The notes below the pieces were generated by a model. It saw nothing but the letters and a program-made list of their open reading frames with translations. It ran no database searches and was not told where the DNA came from. A stretch of 64,000 nucleotides of DNA from Orenia metallireducens (GTDB lineage: Bacteria > Bacillota > Halanaerobiia > Halobacteroidales > Halobacteroidaceae), in the NCBI RefSeq assembly GCF_001693735.1, contig NZ_LWDV01000010.1, positions 616,552 to 680,551 on the forward strand. Reading direction: 5' to 3'. Below, in pieces: positions 27,919-35,374 of this stretch (positions within the stretch are counted from its first letter, which is position 1; every line of letters starts with the position of its first letter). A program made the translations under genes and the position numbers.

Positions 27919-28281
27919 TTATGATTTATTACTGAGTTGCTGATAAATCATCTCCGCTATTCCTAATTCATTATTCTCAGCAGCAGATTTAGAAATTTGA
28001 TTGTAATACATATCTTCAAAAATTTCTCTACTCATTCCACCATCTAATAGACCAGATTTAAAGACAGAACTTCTCATCTGCTTAAACATCATATTTACAA
28101 ATATAGCCTCAAAGTCTTGGCTTACCTTTCTTAATTCTTCGTCTTCTGCTATTTTATCATTACCTTCTCCAGATTTATCTATTTTTTTAGCTAATAAACC
28201 TTTAAATTTGTTCTCTGCCTCAATTAAATTATTTTGCTTAATTTGTAATTGGTTAAGAGAAAAATCAGAATTTATTTTCAT
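27919..28281 (-). CDS. flgJ: flagellar rod-binding protein FlgJ (N-terminal domain only)
   Basis: This FlgJ domain acts as the cap or scaffold for rod assembly. The 120-residue protein matches the Rod-binding domain (VSQDFEAIFVNMMFKQMRSSVF; GGMSREIFEDMYYNQIS; ELGIAEMIYQQL). It lacks the C-terminal glucosaminidase domain of enteric FlgJ, so another enzyme must open the peptidoglycan. It follows flgI by 14 bases and closes the flgF-G-A-H-I-J run. Confidence 0.9.
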   Translation of the reverse strand: MKINSDFSLNQLQIKQNNLIEAENKFKGLLAKKIDKSGEGNDKIAEDEELRKVSQDFEAIFVNMMFKQMRSSVFKSGLLDGGMSREIFEDMYYNQISKSAAENNELGIAEMIYQQLSNKS

Positions 28282-28295
28282 AAATAATCACAACC

Positions 28296-29450
28296 TTACA
28301 TAATTTCTAATTCAGCATGTAATGCACCAGCTTGTTTAATTGCTTGTAAAATAGCAATAATATCTCTAGGGCTTGCACCCACAGCATTTAATCCCTTAAC
28401 TACATCAGAAATACTTGAACCCTTTGGTAAAACCATTAATCTACTATCTTCTTCTGCTACATTAATATCAGTCTCTTCAGTTACCTCAGTTTGACCATCT
28501 GTAAAAGGATCTGGCTGAACTACATTCTCTTGAGTTGCAATAGTTACTGTTAAATTGCCATGGGCTACTGAAACTTTTGATAAACGGACATTATGTCCCA
28601 TAACAATTGTTCCTGTTCTCTCATTAATAACAACTTTGGCTTCTGTATCTGGTCTAACTTCTAATTGTTCAAGTCTAGAGATAAAATTAACAACCTTATT
28701 CTCATAATAATTAGGTACTTTGACCTCAACTTGACCAGCATCAATAGCCTGAGCATAATAGCCACCTTGTGGAGTATATCCAAAGGTTCCATTAATCACA
28801 TCAGAAATCCTCTGTGCAGTAGCAAAATTAGGGTTGGCTAAAACCAAAGTAATATGCTTATTATTTGTAAAACTCATAGGAACTTCCTTCTCAATTAAAG
28901 CTCCATTAGGAACTCTACCTACTGTAGTATGATTCTGCTTCACTTGATTTCCGCCACCACCTTCATTAAAACCACCTATAGAAACAGGTCCTTGTGCCAC
29001 TGCATAAACTTCATTACCTCCTGGTCCATGTAATGGAGTCATTAATAAGGTTCCACCTTGTAAGTTATCAGCATCACCAATGGAAGACAAGGTAACATCA
29101 ATTTCACTTCCTTCATGAACAAAAGGAGGTAAAGTAGCTGTTACCATAACTGCCGCAACATTGTCCGTACCCAAATCTCCAGGATTTACCATTATGCCGA
29201 AATTACTTAACATATTTGCTACTGACTGTACTGTAAACTGGCTACTCTTACTATCACCAGTTCCATTTAAACCAACTACCAGACCATAACCTATTAGTTG
29301 ATTATCTCTAACCCCTTTAATTCTAGTAATATCTTTAATCCTTACTAAAGGATCATTAATACTCTCTTGATCAGGGGTTAGGGCTAAAACAGAACTACTA
29401 AAAAAACATATAATTAATAACATATAAAAAAAGCTCTTTATCTTCTGCAT
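28296..29450 (-). CDS. flgI: flagellar basal-body P-ring protein FlgI
   Basis: FlgI forms the P ring in the periplasm, around the rod at the peptidoglycan. The 384-residue precursor has a signal peptide (MQKIKSFFYMLLIICFFSSS, then VLA) and the standard FlgI sequence (RIKDITRIKGVRDNQLIGYG; GLVVGLNGTGD; TLLMTPLHGPGG; and the C-terminal VKGLNAVGASPRDIIAILQA). I start at the ATG at 29450 with AGAGGA upstream; a TTG at 29477 overlaps flgH and would spoil the signal peptide. P rings occur only in two-membrane bacteria. Confidence 0.96.
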   Translation of the reverse strand: MQKIKSFFYMLLIICFFSSSVLALTPDQESINDPLVRIKDITRIKGVRDNQLIGYGLVVGLNGTGDSKSSQFTVQSVANMLSNFGIMVNPGDLGTDNVAAVMVTATLPPFVHEGSEIDVTLSSIGDADNLQGGTLLMTPLHGPGGNEVYAVAQGPVSIGGFNEGGGGNQVKQNHTTVGRVPNGALIEKEVPMSFTNNKHITLVLANPNFATAQRISDVINGTFGYTPQGGYYAQAIDAGQVEVKVPNYYENKVVNFISRLEQLEVRPDTEAKVVINERTGTIVMGHNVRLSKVSVAHGNLTVTIATQENVVQPDPFTDGQTEVTEETDINVAEEDSRLMVLPKGSSISDVVKGLNAVGASPRDIIAILQAIKQAGALHAELEIM

Positions 29451-29464
29451 CTTATCCTCTCTCC

Positions 29465-30058
29465 CTAGAAGAACCAATCTAAAATACGGTTGATAATACC
29501 TGGTCTTTGCTTATCGCCAATTGCTCCTTTACCTTCATAATTAATACTAACATTAGCAACATAGGTCGAATCAATTGTATTATCAGCATTAATATCATTT
29601 GGTCTTACAATTCCTGTCATCTCTACCTCTTGCTTTTCACTATTTATAGTAATATGCTTTTTACCACTAATCTTAAAATTACCATTAGGTAAGATTTCTA
29701 CAATCTGTACCGTTATCTTAGTATCTAAGCTACCACTACGACTTGTTGAACCTGTAGCACTATTAGTATCACTTTGATTGACACCAAAAGCTTTAATAAA
29801 GTTTAAAATACCACTTCCAGCACCTACATTAGCCTGACTACTCTGAGAGGCATCAGTACTGGCTTGTTGACTGGCTGTAGTACTTTCTTTAATAATTATA
29901 GTTAAAAGGTCTCCAACTTGATTAGCTTTATCATCTGTAAATATTGATTCAGAATTATCATTCCATAAAGAAGTAGCTTGAACATTATTATTTATTAGGA
30001 GCAAAGCACTTAATAGCATAAATAATATACCTTTAATAAACCATCCCTGTTTAAACAT
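29465..30058 (-). CDS. flgH: flagellar basal-body L-ring protein FlgH
   Basis: FlgH forms the L ring in the outer membrane. The 197-residue protein matches the family (SLWNDNSESIFTDDKANQVGD; LLTIIIKESTTAS; EILPNGNFKISGKK; GIVRPNDINADNTI; INYEGKGAIGDKQRPG). Enteric FlgH is a lipoprotein, but here the signal peptide region (FMLLSALLLINNNVQA) has no lipobox cysteine, so type I cleavage is expected. The ATG at 30058 has AGGGGAG upstream. It lies between flgA and flgI. Confidence 0.95.
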   Translation of the reverse strand: MFKQGWFIKGILFMLLSALLLINNNVQATSLWNDNSESIFTDDKANQVGDLLTIIIKESTTASQQASTDASQSSQANVGAGSGILNFIKAFGVNQSDTNSATGSTSRSGSLDTKITVQIVEILPNGNFKISGKKHITINSEKQEVEMTGIVRPNDINADNTIDSTYVANVSINYEGKGAIGDKQRPGIINRILDWFF

Positions 30059-30072
30059 TATTTCACTCCCCT

Positions 30073-31041
30073 TTAATTGATAAGGACTTCTACCGTATCC
30101 TTAGCAATAACCCTGGCTTTAATTGTCTCCCTACTATTTATGTTCTGGACTTTAATTGTATCACCAAGGTGACCCTGCTGTAAGGACTTACCTGTAGTAG
30201 TCACTTCAACACCACCAACTCTAGCAATGATAGTTATCTCCTTCCACCTCTCTACCAGAGGTGGCATCTCTACCATACTCTTTAATAAAGGACGTCCCAT
30301 ATCCAAAGGTATCTTCATTCTCTTACCATTTAAATCAGTATTGATATCAATAAATTGGTGATTTAATGTATTAATTAACCTTTCCTCTACTTCAAATAAA
30401 TCACCACTAATCAATTGGTCTTTTTGAATTGGTCCTTTTGCAACAAAGACTTTCTGTAAAACTCCTACCTTATATTGGATATAGACCCTTCTATAAACCT
30501 CATCTTCAATTACTATTTCAATAGGGATAGTAGTAGTCCCTACTAAATTACCCTGATAAAATTCACCTATCTCTAATTTCAAATCACCATAGGGTACCAT
30601 CAAATCTTGAGGTGGATTTATTACATCCACCTTAATCTCTTCTTGGTTATAAGGTAAAGAATTATAAATATAATCCTTACCTAAATCAATTAAGCTATTA
30701 ATAGATAGCTCTTTATAATCTGATACTACTGTAAATTGATAAGGTATATTAAGATTTACTTGAGTTAAATTAATCTTTAGAGCCCTTAGAGCATAAATTA
30801 CTTCATCCCGATAAATGATCCGTTGATATCCAGGTAAAGGTGCTTGTCCTAAAATAATATTCTTTACTTTATTTTGAAAAGTAGAATCTCCACTTATAGA
30901 AGCAATATCACCTAATTTAACATCTACTTCCCTTACCTTAACCTTATTAGGAATAACTATCCTATTATTAACAGCTAAAACACCTGTGCTCATTATCAAG
31001 AACAATAAAAACAAACTTACAACTGTTATTTTATTTCTCAT
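30073..31041 (-). CDS. flgA: P-ring assembly chaperone FlgA
   Basis: FlgA is the periplasmic chaperone for assembling FlgI. The 322-residue protein has a signal peptide (to about residue 23) and the SAF-type C-terminal domain (VFVAKGPIQKDQLISGDLFEVEERLIN; MGRPLLKSMVEMPPLVERWKEITI; GGVEVTTTGKSLQQGHLGD; IKARVIAKDTVEV). It is longer than E. coli FlgA, with an additional N-terminal domain. It lies 10 bases after flgG. Confidence 0.92.
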   Translation of the reverse strand: MRNKITVVSLFLLFLIMSTGVLAVNNRIVIPNKVKVREVDVKLGDIASISGDSTFQNKVKNIILGQAPLPGYQRIIYRDEVIYALRALKINLTQVNLNIPYQFTVVSDYKELSINSLIDLGKDYIYNSLPYNQEEIKVDVINPPQDLMVPYGDLKLEIGEFYQGNLVGTTTIPIEIVIEDEVYRRVYIQYKVGVLQKVFVAKGPIQKDQLISGDLFEVEERLINTLNHQFIDINTDLNGKRMKIPLDMGRPLLKSMVEMPPLVERWKEITIIARVGGVEVTTTGKSLQQGHLGDTIKVQNINSRETIKARVIAKDTVEVLIN

Positions 31042-31051
31042 TGTTTAACCC

Positions 31052-31840
31052 CTATCTTTTTAGTGAGTTAGCTTGTTGTAACATCTCATCAGATGCTTTT
31101 ATGGCTTTAGAATTAATTTCATAAGCTCTCTGTGCAGCAATCATATCTACCATCTCTTCTACAACCTTAACATTTGAACTCTCTAAAAATCTTTGAGCAA
31201 TAGACCCATAGCCATCTTGAGTTGGTATACCAATCATAGCCTCACCAGAAGCACCTGTTGCTTTAAAGATATTCTGACCCATACTTGTTAATCCTGCTGG
31301 GTTAGAAAAGTTAACCAACTCAATCTGTCCAGCATCCTGAGGAGCATCATTTCCTGGTTCTAGATATGATACCATCCCTTCTTCATTAATCATAATCTCT
31401 GTAGCATTAGCTGGAATAGTAATTACAGGTTGTAGTAAGTAACCATCTGAAGTTACTACCTGACCATTACTATCTAGTTTAAAAGAACCATCTCTAGTAT
31501 AACCTATAGTTCCATCTGGCAATCCAACTTGGAAGAAACCATTACCTTCTATTGCTATATCTAAGGGATTTTCTGTACTTGTTAAGCTACCTTGTCCAAA
31601 TAGTTTTTGAGTAGCAGCTGGACGGACACCATGTCCAACCTCTATAGATGTAGGTACCTGTGAACCCTGACTATTTGGTGTTCCTGCTTGGCGTAAAGTT
31701 TGATACATCAAATCTTGAAAGCTTACCCTAGATTTTTTAAACCCATTAGTATTAACATTTGCTAAGTTGTTAGAGATTGTATCCATATTAAGTTGTTGAG
31801 CTCTCATTCCTGATGAAGCACTCCATAATGATCTAATCAT
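31052..31840 (-). CDS. flgG: flagellar distal rod protein FlgG
   Basis: FlgG forms the distal rod between the rings. The 262-residue protein has the N-terminal rod/hook motif SGMRAQQLNMDTISNNLANV, the central FlgG pattern (GHGVRPAATQKLFGQGSL; PLDIAIEGNGFFQV) and the C-terminal SNVKVVEEMVDMIAAQRAYE with KAIKASDEMLQQANSL. Length is exactly family-like. The ATG at 31840 has GGAG upstream. It lies 84 bases after flgF. Confidence 0.96.
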   Translation of the reverse strand: MIRSLWSASSGMRAQQLNMDTISNNLANVNTNGFKKSRVSFQDLMYQTLRQAGTPNSQGSQVPTSIEVGHGVRPAATQKLFGQGSLTSTENPLDIAIEGNGFFQVGLPDGTIGYTRDGSFKLDSNGQVVTSDGYLLQPVITIPANATEIMINEEGMVSYLEPGNDAPQDAGQIELVNFSNPAGLTSMGQNIFKATGASGEAMIGIPTQDGYGSIAQRFLESSNVKVVEEMVDMIAAQRAYEINSKAIKASDEMLQQANSLKR

Positions 31841-31924
31841 CTTTATTCACTCCTTAATAATAATTTCTATATAAATATCTCAATTCAAAAATATCTTTTA
31901 AATAACTTGTTCATCACTTAACTA

Positions 31925-32665
31925 CTATACCTTCCCTACTTCATTAACAGCCTTACCCAAAGTATCATTATGAGCTTGAATTACCTTCTGGTCAGCTTCA
32001 TATACTCTACTATTATCAATCATTTTGATCATCTCCTGAACAGCACTAACATTAGATTCCTCTAAAAAACCTTGTACTATCTCTCCTGTAGCTCTAAATG
32101 TACCACCAACCTCTGGTCCTCTTCTAAATAATGTATCTCCTTCTTTAATCAATCCTGATTTATTAGCAAAACTTACAATTTGAACCCTACCTAAGGCCTT
32201 GCCATCAACCACTATATTATTGTCATCTATATTGACTTTACCTCCATTAGGAATCTGTAGTATACCACCTTCACCCATAACTAAATGACCATTTTGAGTA
32301 ACAACTTGTCCTTGATTATTTATCGTAAAATTACCATTGCGAGTATATCTTATTCCTTGTGGAGTCTGAATAGCAAAGAACCCCTCACCCTTTATTGCCC
32401 AATCAAAGGTATTCGCAGTTTCTTTAAAACTACCTGTGTTAAAATCATTGGCTATTCTATCTATCCCTACTCCAGTACCAACTTTTCCTATAGTAGTAAC
32501 ATTATTATAAATTTTATTTAATAGTTTGTTAGAAAAAGATTTTTCAATTGTTATCTGCTTCTTATATCCTGGTGTATTGATGTTAGCTAAATTATTAGAG
32601 ATGGTATTATTCTTTAATAAAGCATTCTCCATACCAGCTGCAGATGTGTATAAACCTCTTATCAT
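31925..32665 (-). CDS. flgF: flagellar proximal rod protein FlgF
   Basis: This 246-residue FlgF/FlgG-family rod protein has the N-terminal motif SAAGMENALLKNNTISNNLA, the centre WAIKGEGFFAIQTPQG and the C-terminal SNVSAVQEMIKMIDNSRVYE. Its position before flgG and its divergence mark it as FlgF. It corresponds in place to B. subtilis flhO, downstream of spoIIID. The ATG at 32665 follows AGGGGGG; a terminator for spoIIID precedes it, so the flagellar operon promoter should be within 32666-32745. Confidence 0.92.
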   Translation of the reverse strand: MIRGLYTSAAGMENALLKNNTISNNLANINTPGYKKQITIEKSFSNKLLNKIYNNVTTIGKVGTGVGIDRIANDFNTGSFKETANTFDWAIKGEGFFAIQTPQGIRYTRNGNFTINNQGQVVTQNGHLVMGEGGILQIPNGGKVNIDDNNIVVDGKALGRVQIVSFANKSGLIKEGDTLFRRGPEVGGTFRATGEIVQGFLEESNVSAVQEMIKMIDNSRVYEADQKVIQAHNDTLGKAVNEVGKV

Positions 32666-32744
32666 ATAAAGCCCCCCTTTCTGGATTAACCTTATTTAAT
32701 GAATTATACATTTAGAGCAAAAATCCTTTATATTAATTTAATTT

Positions 32745-32780
32745 AAAAAAAAAGAGATTGGTATAATTACCAACCCCTCT
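32745..32780 (-). terminator. intrinsic terminator after spoIIID
   Basis: On the minus strand the stem GGTTGGTA-ATTA-TACCAATC is followed by TCTTTTTTTTT, starting 4 bases after the stop. Confidence 0.9.
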
Positions 32781-32783
32781 GTA

Positions 32784-33044
32784 TTACTTAGATATTTTCT
32801 TTTTTAGATATTTTTTTCTAGTAGCCTCTCCACCTCTAAAATGCCTTTCTGATTTATTATACTCTAGAATATCTTTAATTTCATCAGCCAATTGAGGATT
32901 AATCTTATCTAACCTCTCAGTAATATCCTTATGAATAGTGCTTTTACTAACCCCAAATACTTTAGCAGCTTGCCTTACTGTTGCTTTGGTTTCAATTATA
33001 TACTCAGAAACTTCCATTACTCTACGGTGAATATAATCTTTCAT
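32784..33044 (-). CDS. spoIIID: sporulation transcriptional regulator SpoIIID
   Basis: SpoIIID is the small DNA-binding protein that retunes sigma-E and early sigma-K genes in the mother cell. The 86-residue protein matches it along its length: RRVMEVSEYIIETKATVRQA, helix-turn-helix AAKVFGVSKSTIHKDITERL, and the basic tail. The ATG at 33044 has AAGGAGG upstream. A sigma-E-like promoter and an inverted repeat matching SpoIIID sites lie directly upstream. In B. subtilis mbl lies between spoIIID and the flgF homologue; it is absent here. Confidence 0.97.
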   Translation of the reverse strand: MKDYIHRRVMEVSEYIIETKATVRQAAKVFGVSKSTIHKDITERLDKINPQLADEIKDILEYNKSERHFRGGEATRKKYLKKKISK

Positions 33045-33048
33045 TAAC

Positions 33049-33104
33049 TTGTCCTCCTTAAAAGTTCAAATCTTAATATATACATATGATATTAAGGAGG
33101 ACAA
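33049..33104. promoter_or_regulatory. 13-bp inverted repeat flanking the spoIIID promoter, possible SpoIIID sites
   Basis: TTGTCCTCCTTAA (33049-33061) is repeated inverted as TTAAGGAGGACAA (33092-33104). Each arm holds a 9/10 match to the B. subtilis SpoIIID consensus WWRRACARNY (GAGGACAAGT on minus, GAGGACAAAT on plus). One arm includes the ribosome site of spoIIID, the other touches the -35 region. Caution: the AGGAGG core itself explains part of the match. Confidence 0.5.
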
Positions 33105-33110
33105 ATATTC
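33081..33110 (-). promoter_or_regulatory. sigma-E-like promoter of spoIIID
   Basis: On the minus strand GAATATT (33104-33110), a 15-base spacer and CATATGTA (33081-33088) closely fit the B. subtilis sigma-E consensus GKATATT-N13-15-CATACANT. It lies about 40 bases before the start codon. Confidence 0.65.
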
Positions 33111-33123
33111 TAAAAAAAGTAAA

Positions 33124-33912
33124 TTATTTTAAATATTGTAATGGAGATATTCTCTTTTCTTGCCCATCTTCTATTTTAATTACTTCAAAGTGCAATTTAC
33201 TCTCATCACTTAATCCACTATCACCAACTTCACCTAATGCTTGACCTGTACTGATTTTTTCTCCCTCTTCTAAATAAATATTCTGTAAATTTCCATATAA
33301 GGTTTTGAAAGTATCATTATGTTTAATAATAACAGTTGTCCCTTGATAATCATCTTTAATAATCTCTTCTACTATCCCATCTTGAACCGCCTTAATCTTA
33401 GTACCTATTTCAGCTTTAAAGTCCACCCCACTATTAAACTTCCAAGCATCTAAAACCCTATCTTTATAGGGTTCATTCCAAGACAAGATAATATTACTAT
33501 CAATAGGTTTAATTAAACTACCAAAAGTTTCAATACTTGTTGGTTTAGCTATAACCTTTATAGCAGGAATATCTTCTTGTTTAACACTATTTTCTTCAGT
33601 ATTTTTTAGTGATGAAGGTATAGTAATCTCTTCCCTATCTAACTTATAATTATCTAAATCCTCTTTAACATCTATTATCTCTACCCTTGCTTCCTTCTCT
33701 TGACCACTTGTTCTTTCAAAATGTGGTTCTTCTGTTAAGGAAAAATAATTCTCTTGATAGAAAGCATACATACCACCTAAGACCATAAAAAAGATGATTA
33801 CAACTAGATAAATCCACTTCCATGACTTTAAGCCTTTAACCTTATCCTTTAACTTAATTTTCTTTTTGTCTAAAATAATAGAAAAGGGCCATTTTTCAAA
33901 TTTTTTACTCAT
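33124..33912 (-). CDS. spoIIQ: SpoIIQ-like degenerate M23 peptidase-domain protein
   Basis: SpoIIQ is the forespore membrane protein that zips to SpoIIIAH across the engulfing septum. The 262-residue protein has a basic cytoplasmic N-terminus, one membrane helix (about 33-52), a linker and a C-terminal LytM/M23 domain (about 125-255). The metal site is degenerate: the first ligand His is replaced by Asn (N160 in NSGVD164), and HxH has become K239-L-H241. B. subtilis SpoIIQ is also non-enzymatic. I start at the ATG at 33912 behind GGAGGTG. It lies between spoIID and spoIIID, the B. subtilis order. Confidence 0.88.
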   Translation of the reverse strand: MSKKFEKWPFSIILDKKKIKLKDKVKGLKSWKWIYLVVIIFFMVLGGMYAFYQENYFSLTEEPHFERTSGQEKEARVEIIDVKEDLDNYKLDREEITIPSSLKNTEENSVKQEDIPAIKVIAKPTSIETFGSLIKPIDSNIILSWNEPYKDRVLDAWKFNSGVDFKAEIGTKIKAVQDGIVEEIIKDDYQGTTVIIKHNDTFKTLYGNLQNIYLEEGEKISTGQALGEVGDSGLSDESKLHFEVIKIEDGQEKRISPLQYLK

Positions 33913-33930
33913 AAAACTCACCTCCAAAAT

Positions 33931-33959
33931 TATGGTATCCAGAAGTGAGTCTTTTATAC
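33931..33959 (-). promoter_or_regulatory. possible forespore (sigma-F-like) promoter of spoIIQ
   Basis: GTATA (33955-33959 on minus), 14 bases, then GGATACCATA (33931-33940) resembles sigma-F GYATA / GGNRANAMTR, with two mismatches in the -10. Weak, supported mainly by the known sigma-F control of spoIIQ. Confidence 0.3.
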
Positions 33960-33973
33960 ATATAATTAATAAA

Positions 33974-34873
33974 TTACCAAAACATTTTTAGTTGTGTATT
34001 TGGATAATAATGTAACAGTATCTCTTTAAAATCATATTGATTCTTGGCCATTCCATTAGCACCATATTGACTCATACCTACCCCATGACCATATCCAGAG
34101 GTTTTAAACTTTAAAAATTCACCTTCCCTTTTAACACTAAAGTTAGTTGAAGGTAGACCTAGCTTCTGCCTTAATTCTTTACCAGAAAATATTTTTCTTC
34201 CCATCTTTAACCTTAATACCCTATGACCAGAGCTTCTCTTAAGTATATTAATATTATCTATATCATTTCTTTCAAGATCTAATACACGACAGATATCATT
34301 AATTGAATAAAACTTCTGCTTACTATAATAAGGGGATGCTTCTTCATAATAGCTAGGTACACTCTGTAAATAAGGTACAGAGTTACCCCAAACTGCTATA
34401 GCATCTTCTGTATAATCTCCACTACTTGAATGGTATACTGCACTAATTAACTCATCTTCATAAAATAATGCTAGCCCTTTGGTCTCTTCAACTGCTGCTG
34501 ATACCTTTGACCAGTATAAGATATATTTATTTCCCCATCTCTCTTTTAGCTCCTTTTTAGATAACCAAGCTTGATCACGATTACTGTCAGTAGTTAATTT
34601 ATTAGACTTTATTTTTTTTAAGGTATATGTCCTAGCTGCTACAGCTTGAGCCTTTAAAGCCTCTATCTCAAATTTAGCTGGCATCTCAGCAGCAACTACT
34701 CCTTTCAGATACTCATCTAAGTCCAGTTCCATATAATCTTCTGTCCTAGTATTATAAATATCTATTTTATATTGATTAGCTTTAAATATATTCAAAGAAA
34801 TCATGATAAAAGTTGGAATAATAATTATAGATATTAAATTCAAAATCATAATAAATAATATTATTCTTTTCAA
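33974..34873 (-). CDS. spoIID: stage II sporulation protein D, lytic transglycosylase
   Basis: SpoIID cuts septal glycan strands during engulfment. The 299-residue protein has an N-terminal membrane anchor (about 3-30) and the SpoIID domain. It carries the catalytic Glu region VVAAEMPAKFEIEALKAQAV (E63) and AARTY, the Zn/active-site segment AVYHSSSGDYTED, and the closing GYGHGVGMSQYGANGMA. The start is TTG at 34871-34873 after AGGAGGAGG. It lies between murA and spoIIQ. Confidence 0.95.
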   Translation of the reverse strand: MKRIILFIMILNLISIIIIPTFIMISLNIFKANQYKIDIYNTRTEDYMELDLDEYLKGVVAAEMPAKFEIEALKAQAVAARTYTLKKIKSNKLTTDSNRDQAWLSKKELKERWGNKYILYWSKVSAAVEETKGLALFYEDELISAVYHSSSGDYTEDAIAVWGNSVPYLQSVPSYYEEASPYYSKQKFYSINDICRVLDLERNDIDNINILKRSSGHRVLRLKMGRKIFSGKELRQKLGLPSTNFSVKREGEFLKFKTSGYGHGVGMSQYGANGMAKNQYDFKEILLHYYPNTQLKMFW

Positions 34874-34903
34874 TATCCCTCCTCCTAATAACCCAATTAT
34901 TAA

Positions 34904-34933
34904 TATTTATGTAATGATAGTACTATGATATTA
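34904..34933 (-). promoter_or_regulatory. possible sigma-E-like promoter of spoIID
   Basis: On the minus strand TAATATC (34927-34933), a 15-base spacer and CATAAATA (34904-34911) partly fit sigma-E (GKATATT / CATACANT). Four of seven and five of eight positions match, so this is tentative. Confidence 0.3.
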
Positions 34934-35032
34934 TAGAACAAATTTACAATACCTTTAAAGCAACAACTAGTCATTAAGATTTCTTAATGATTATAACCAA
35001 ACAATTTAAATATGTCTTAATAGATAGATAAT

Positions 35033-35244
35033 GCGACAGTTTCTACTTTAGTGTACAGTTGACGGTTGACAGTTAACAATTAAGTTCAAAATCTCAGACC
35101 TCACCCCCTAACCTCCTCTCCCTATCTAATGAGAGGGGGAATTAGATTTTTATTTTGTTCCCTCTCCTAAGAATAGGAGAGACTGGTTTTGTATGAAGGG
35201 TTGCTAAACCCTGAAGGGCTAGGGTGAGGTATGAAAACTGTCGC
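35033..35244. repeat. MITE-like 212-bp element with 10-bp terminal inverted repeats
   Basis: GCGACAGTTT (35033-35042) and its exact complement AAACTGTCGC (35235-35244) bound the element. Just inside are near-inverted ACCTCACCCCCTAACC and GGGCTAGGGTGAGGT. The interior also has a perfect stem CTCTCCT/AGGAGAG and a short tandem series of AGTTGAC-type words (about 35061-35085). There is no reading frame. It is more G+C-rich than its surroundings and lies between spoIID and murA. Confidence 0.65.
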
Positions 35245-35316
35245 AATATACCCATATAATCTTATATTTAAATTCTAGAGTAACAAACCTATAGTATAAC
35301 TTTAAATATGTATCTA

Positions 35317-35354
35317 AAAAAAGAAGGTAACCATAGCTATGGTTACCTTCTTTT
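35317..35354 (-). terminator. intrinsic terminator after murA
   Basis: AAAAGAAGGTAACCATAG (35319-35336) is exactly complementary to 35337-35354, and on the minus strand the hairpin runs into seven T. Confidence 0.93.
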
Positions 35355-35374
35355 CTAATATTAAAGTCTTAAAT

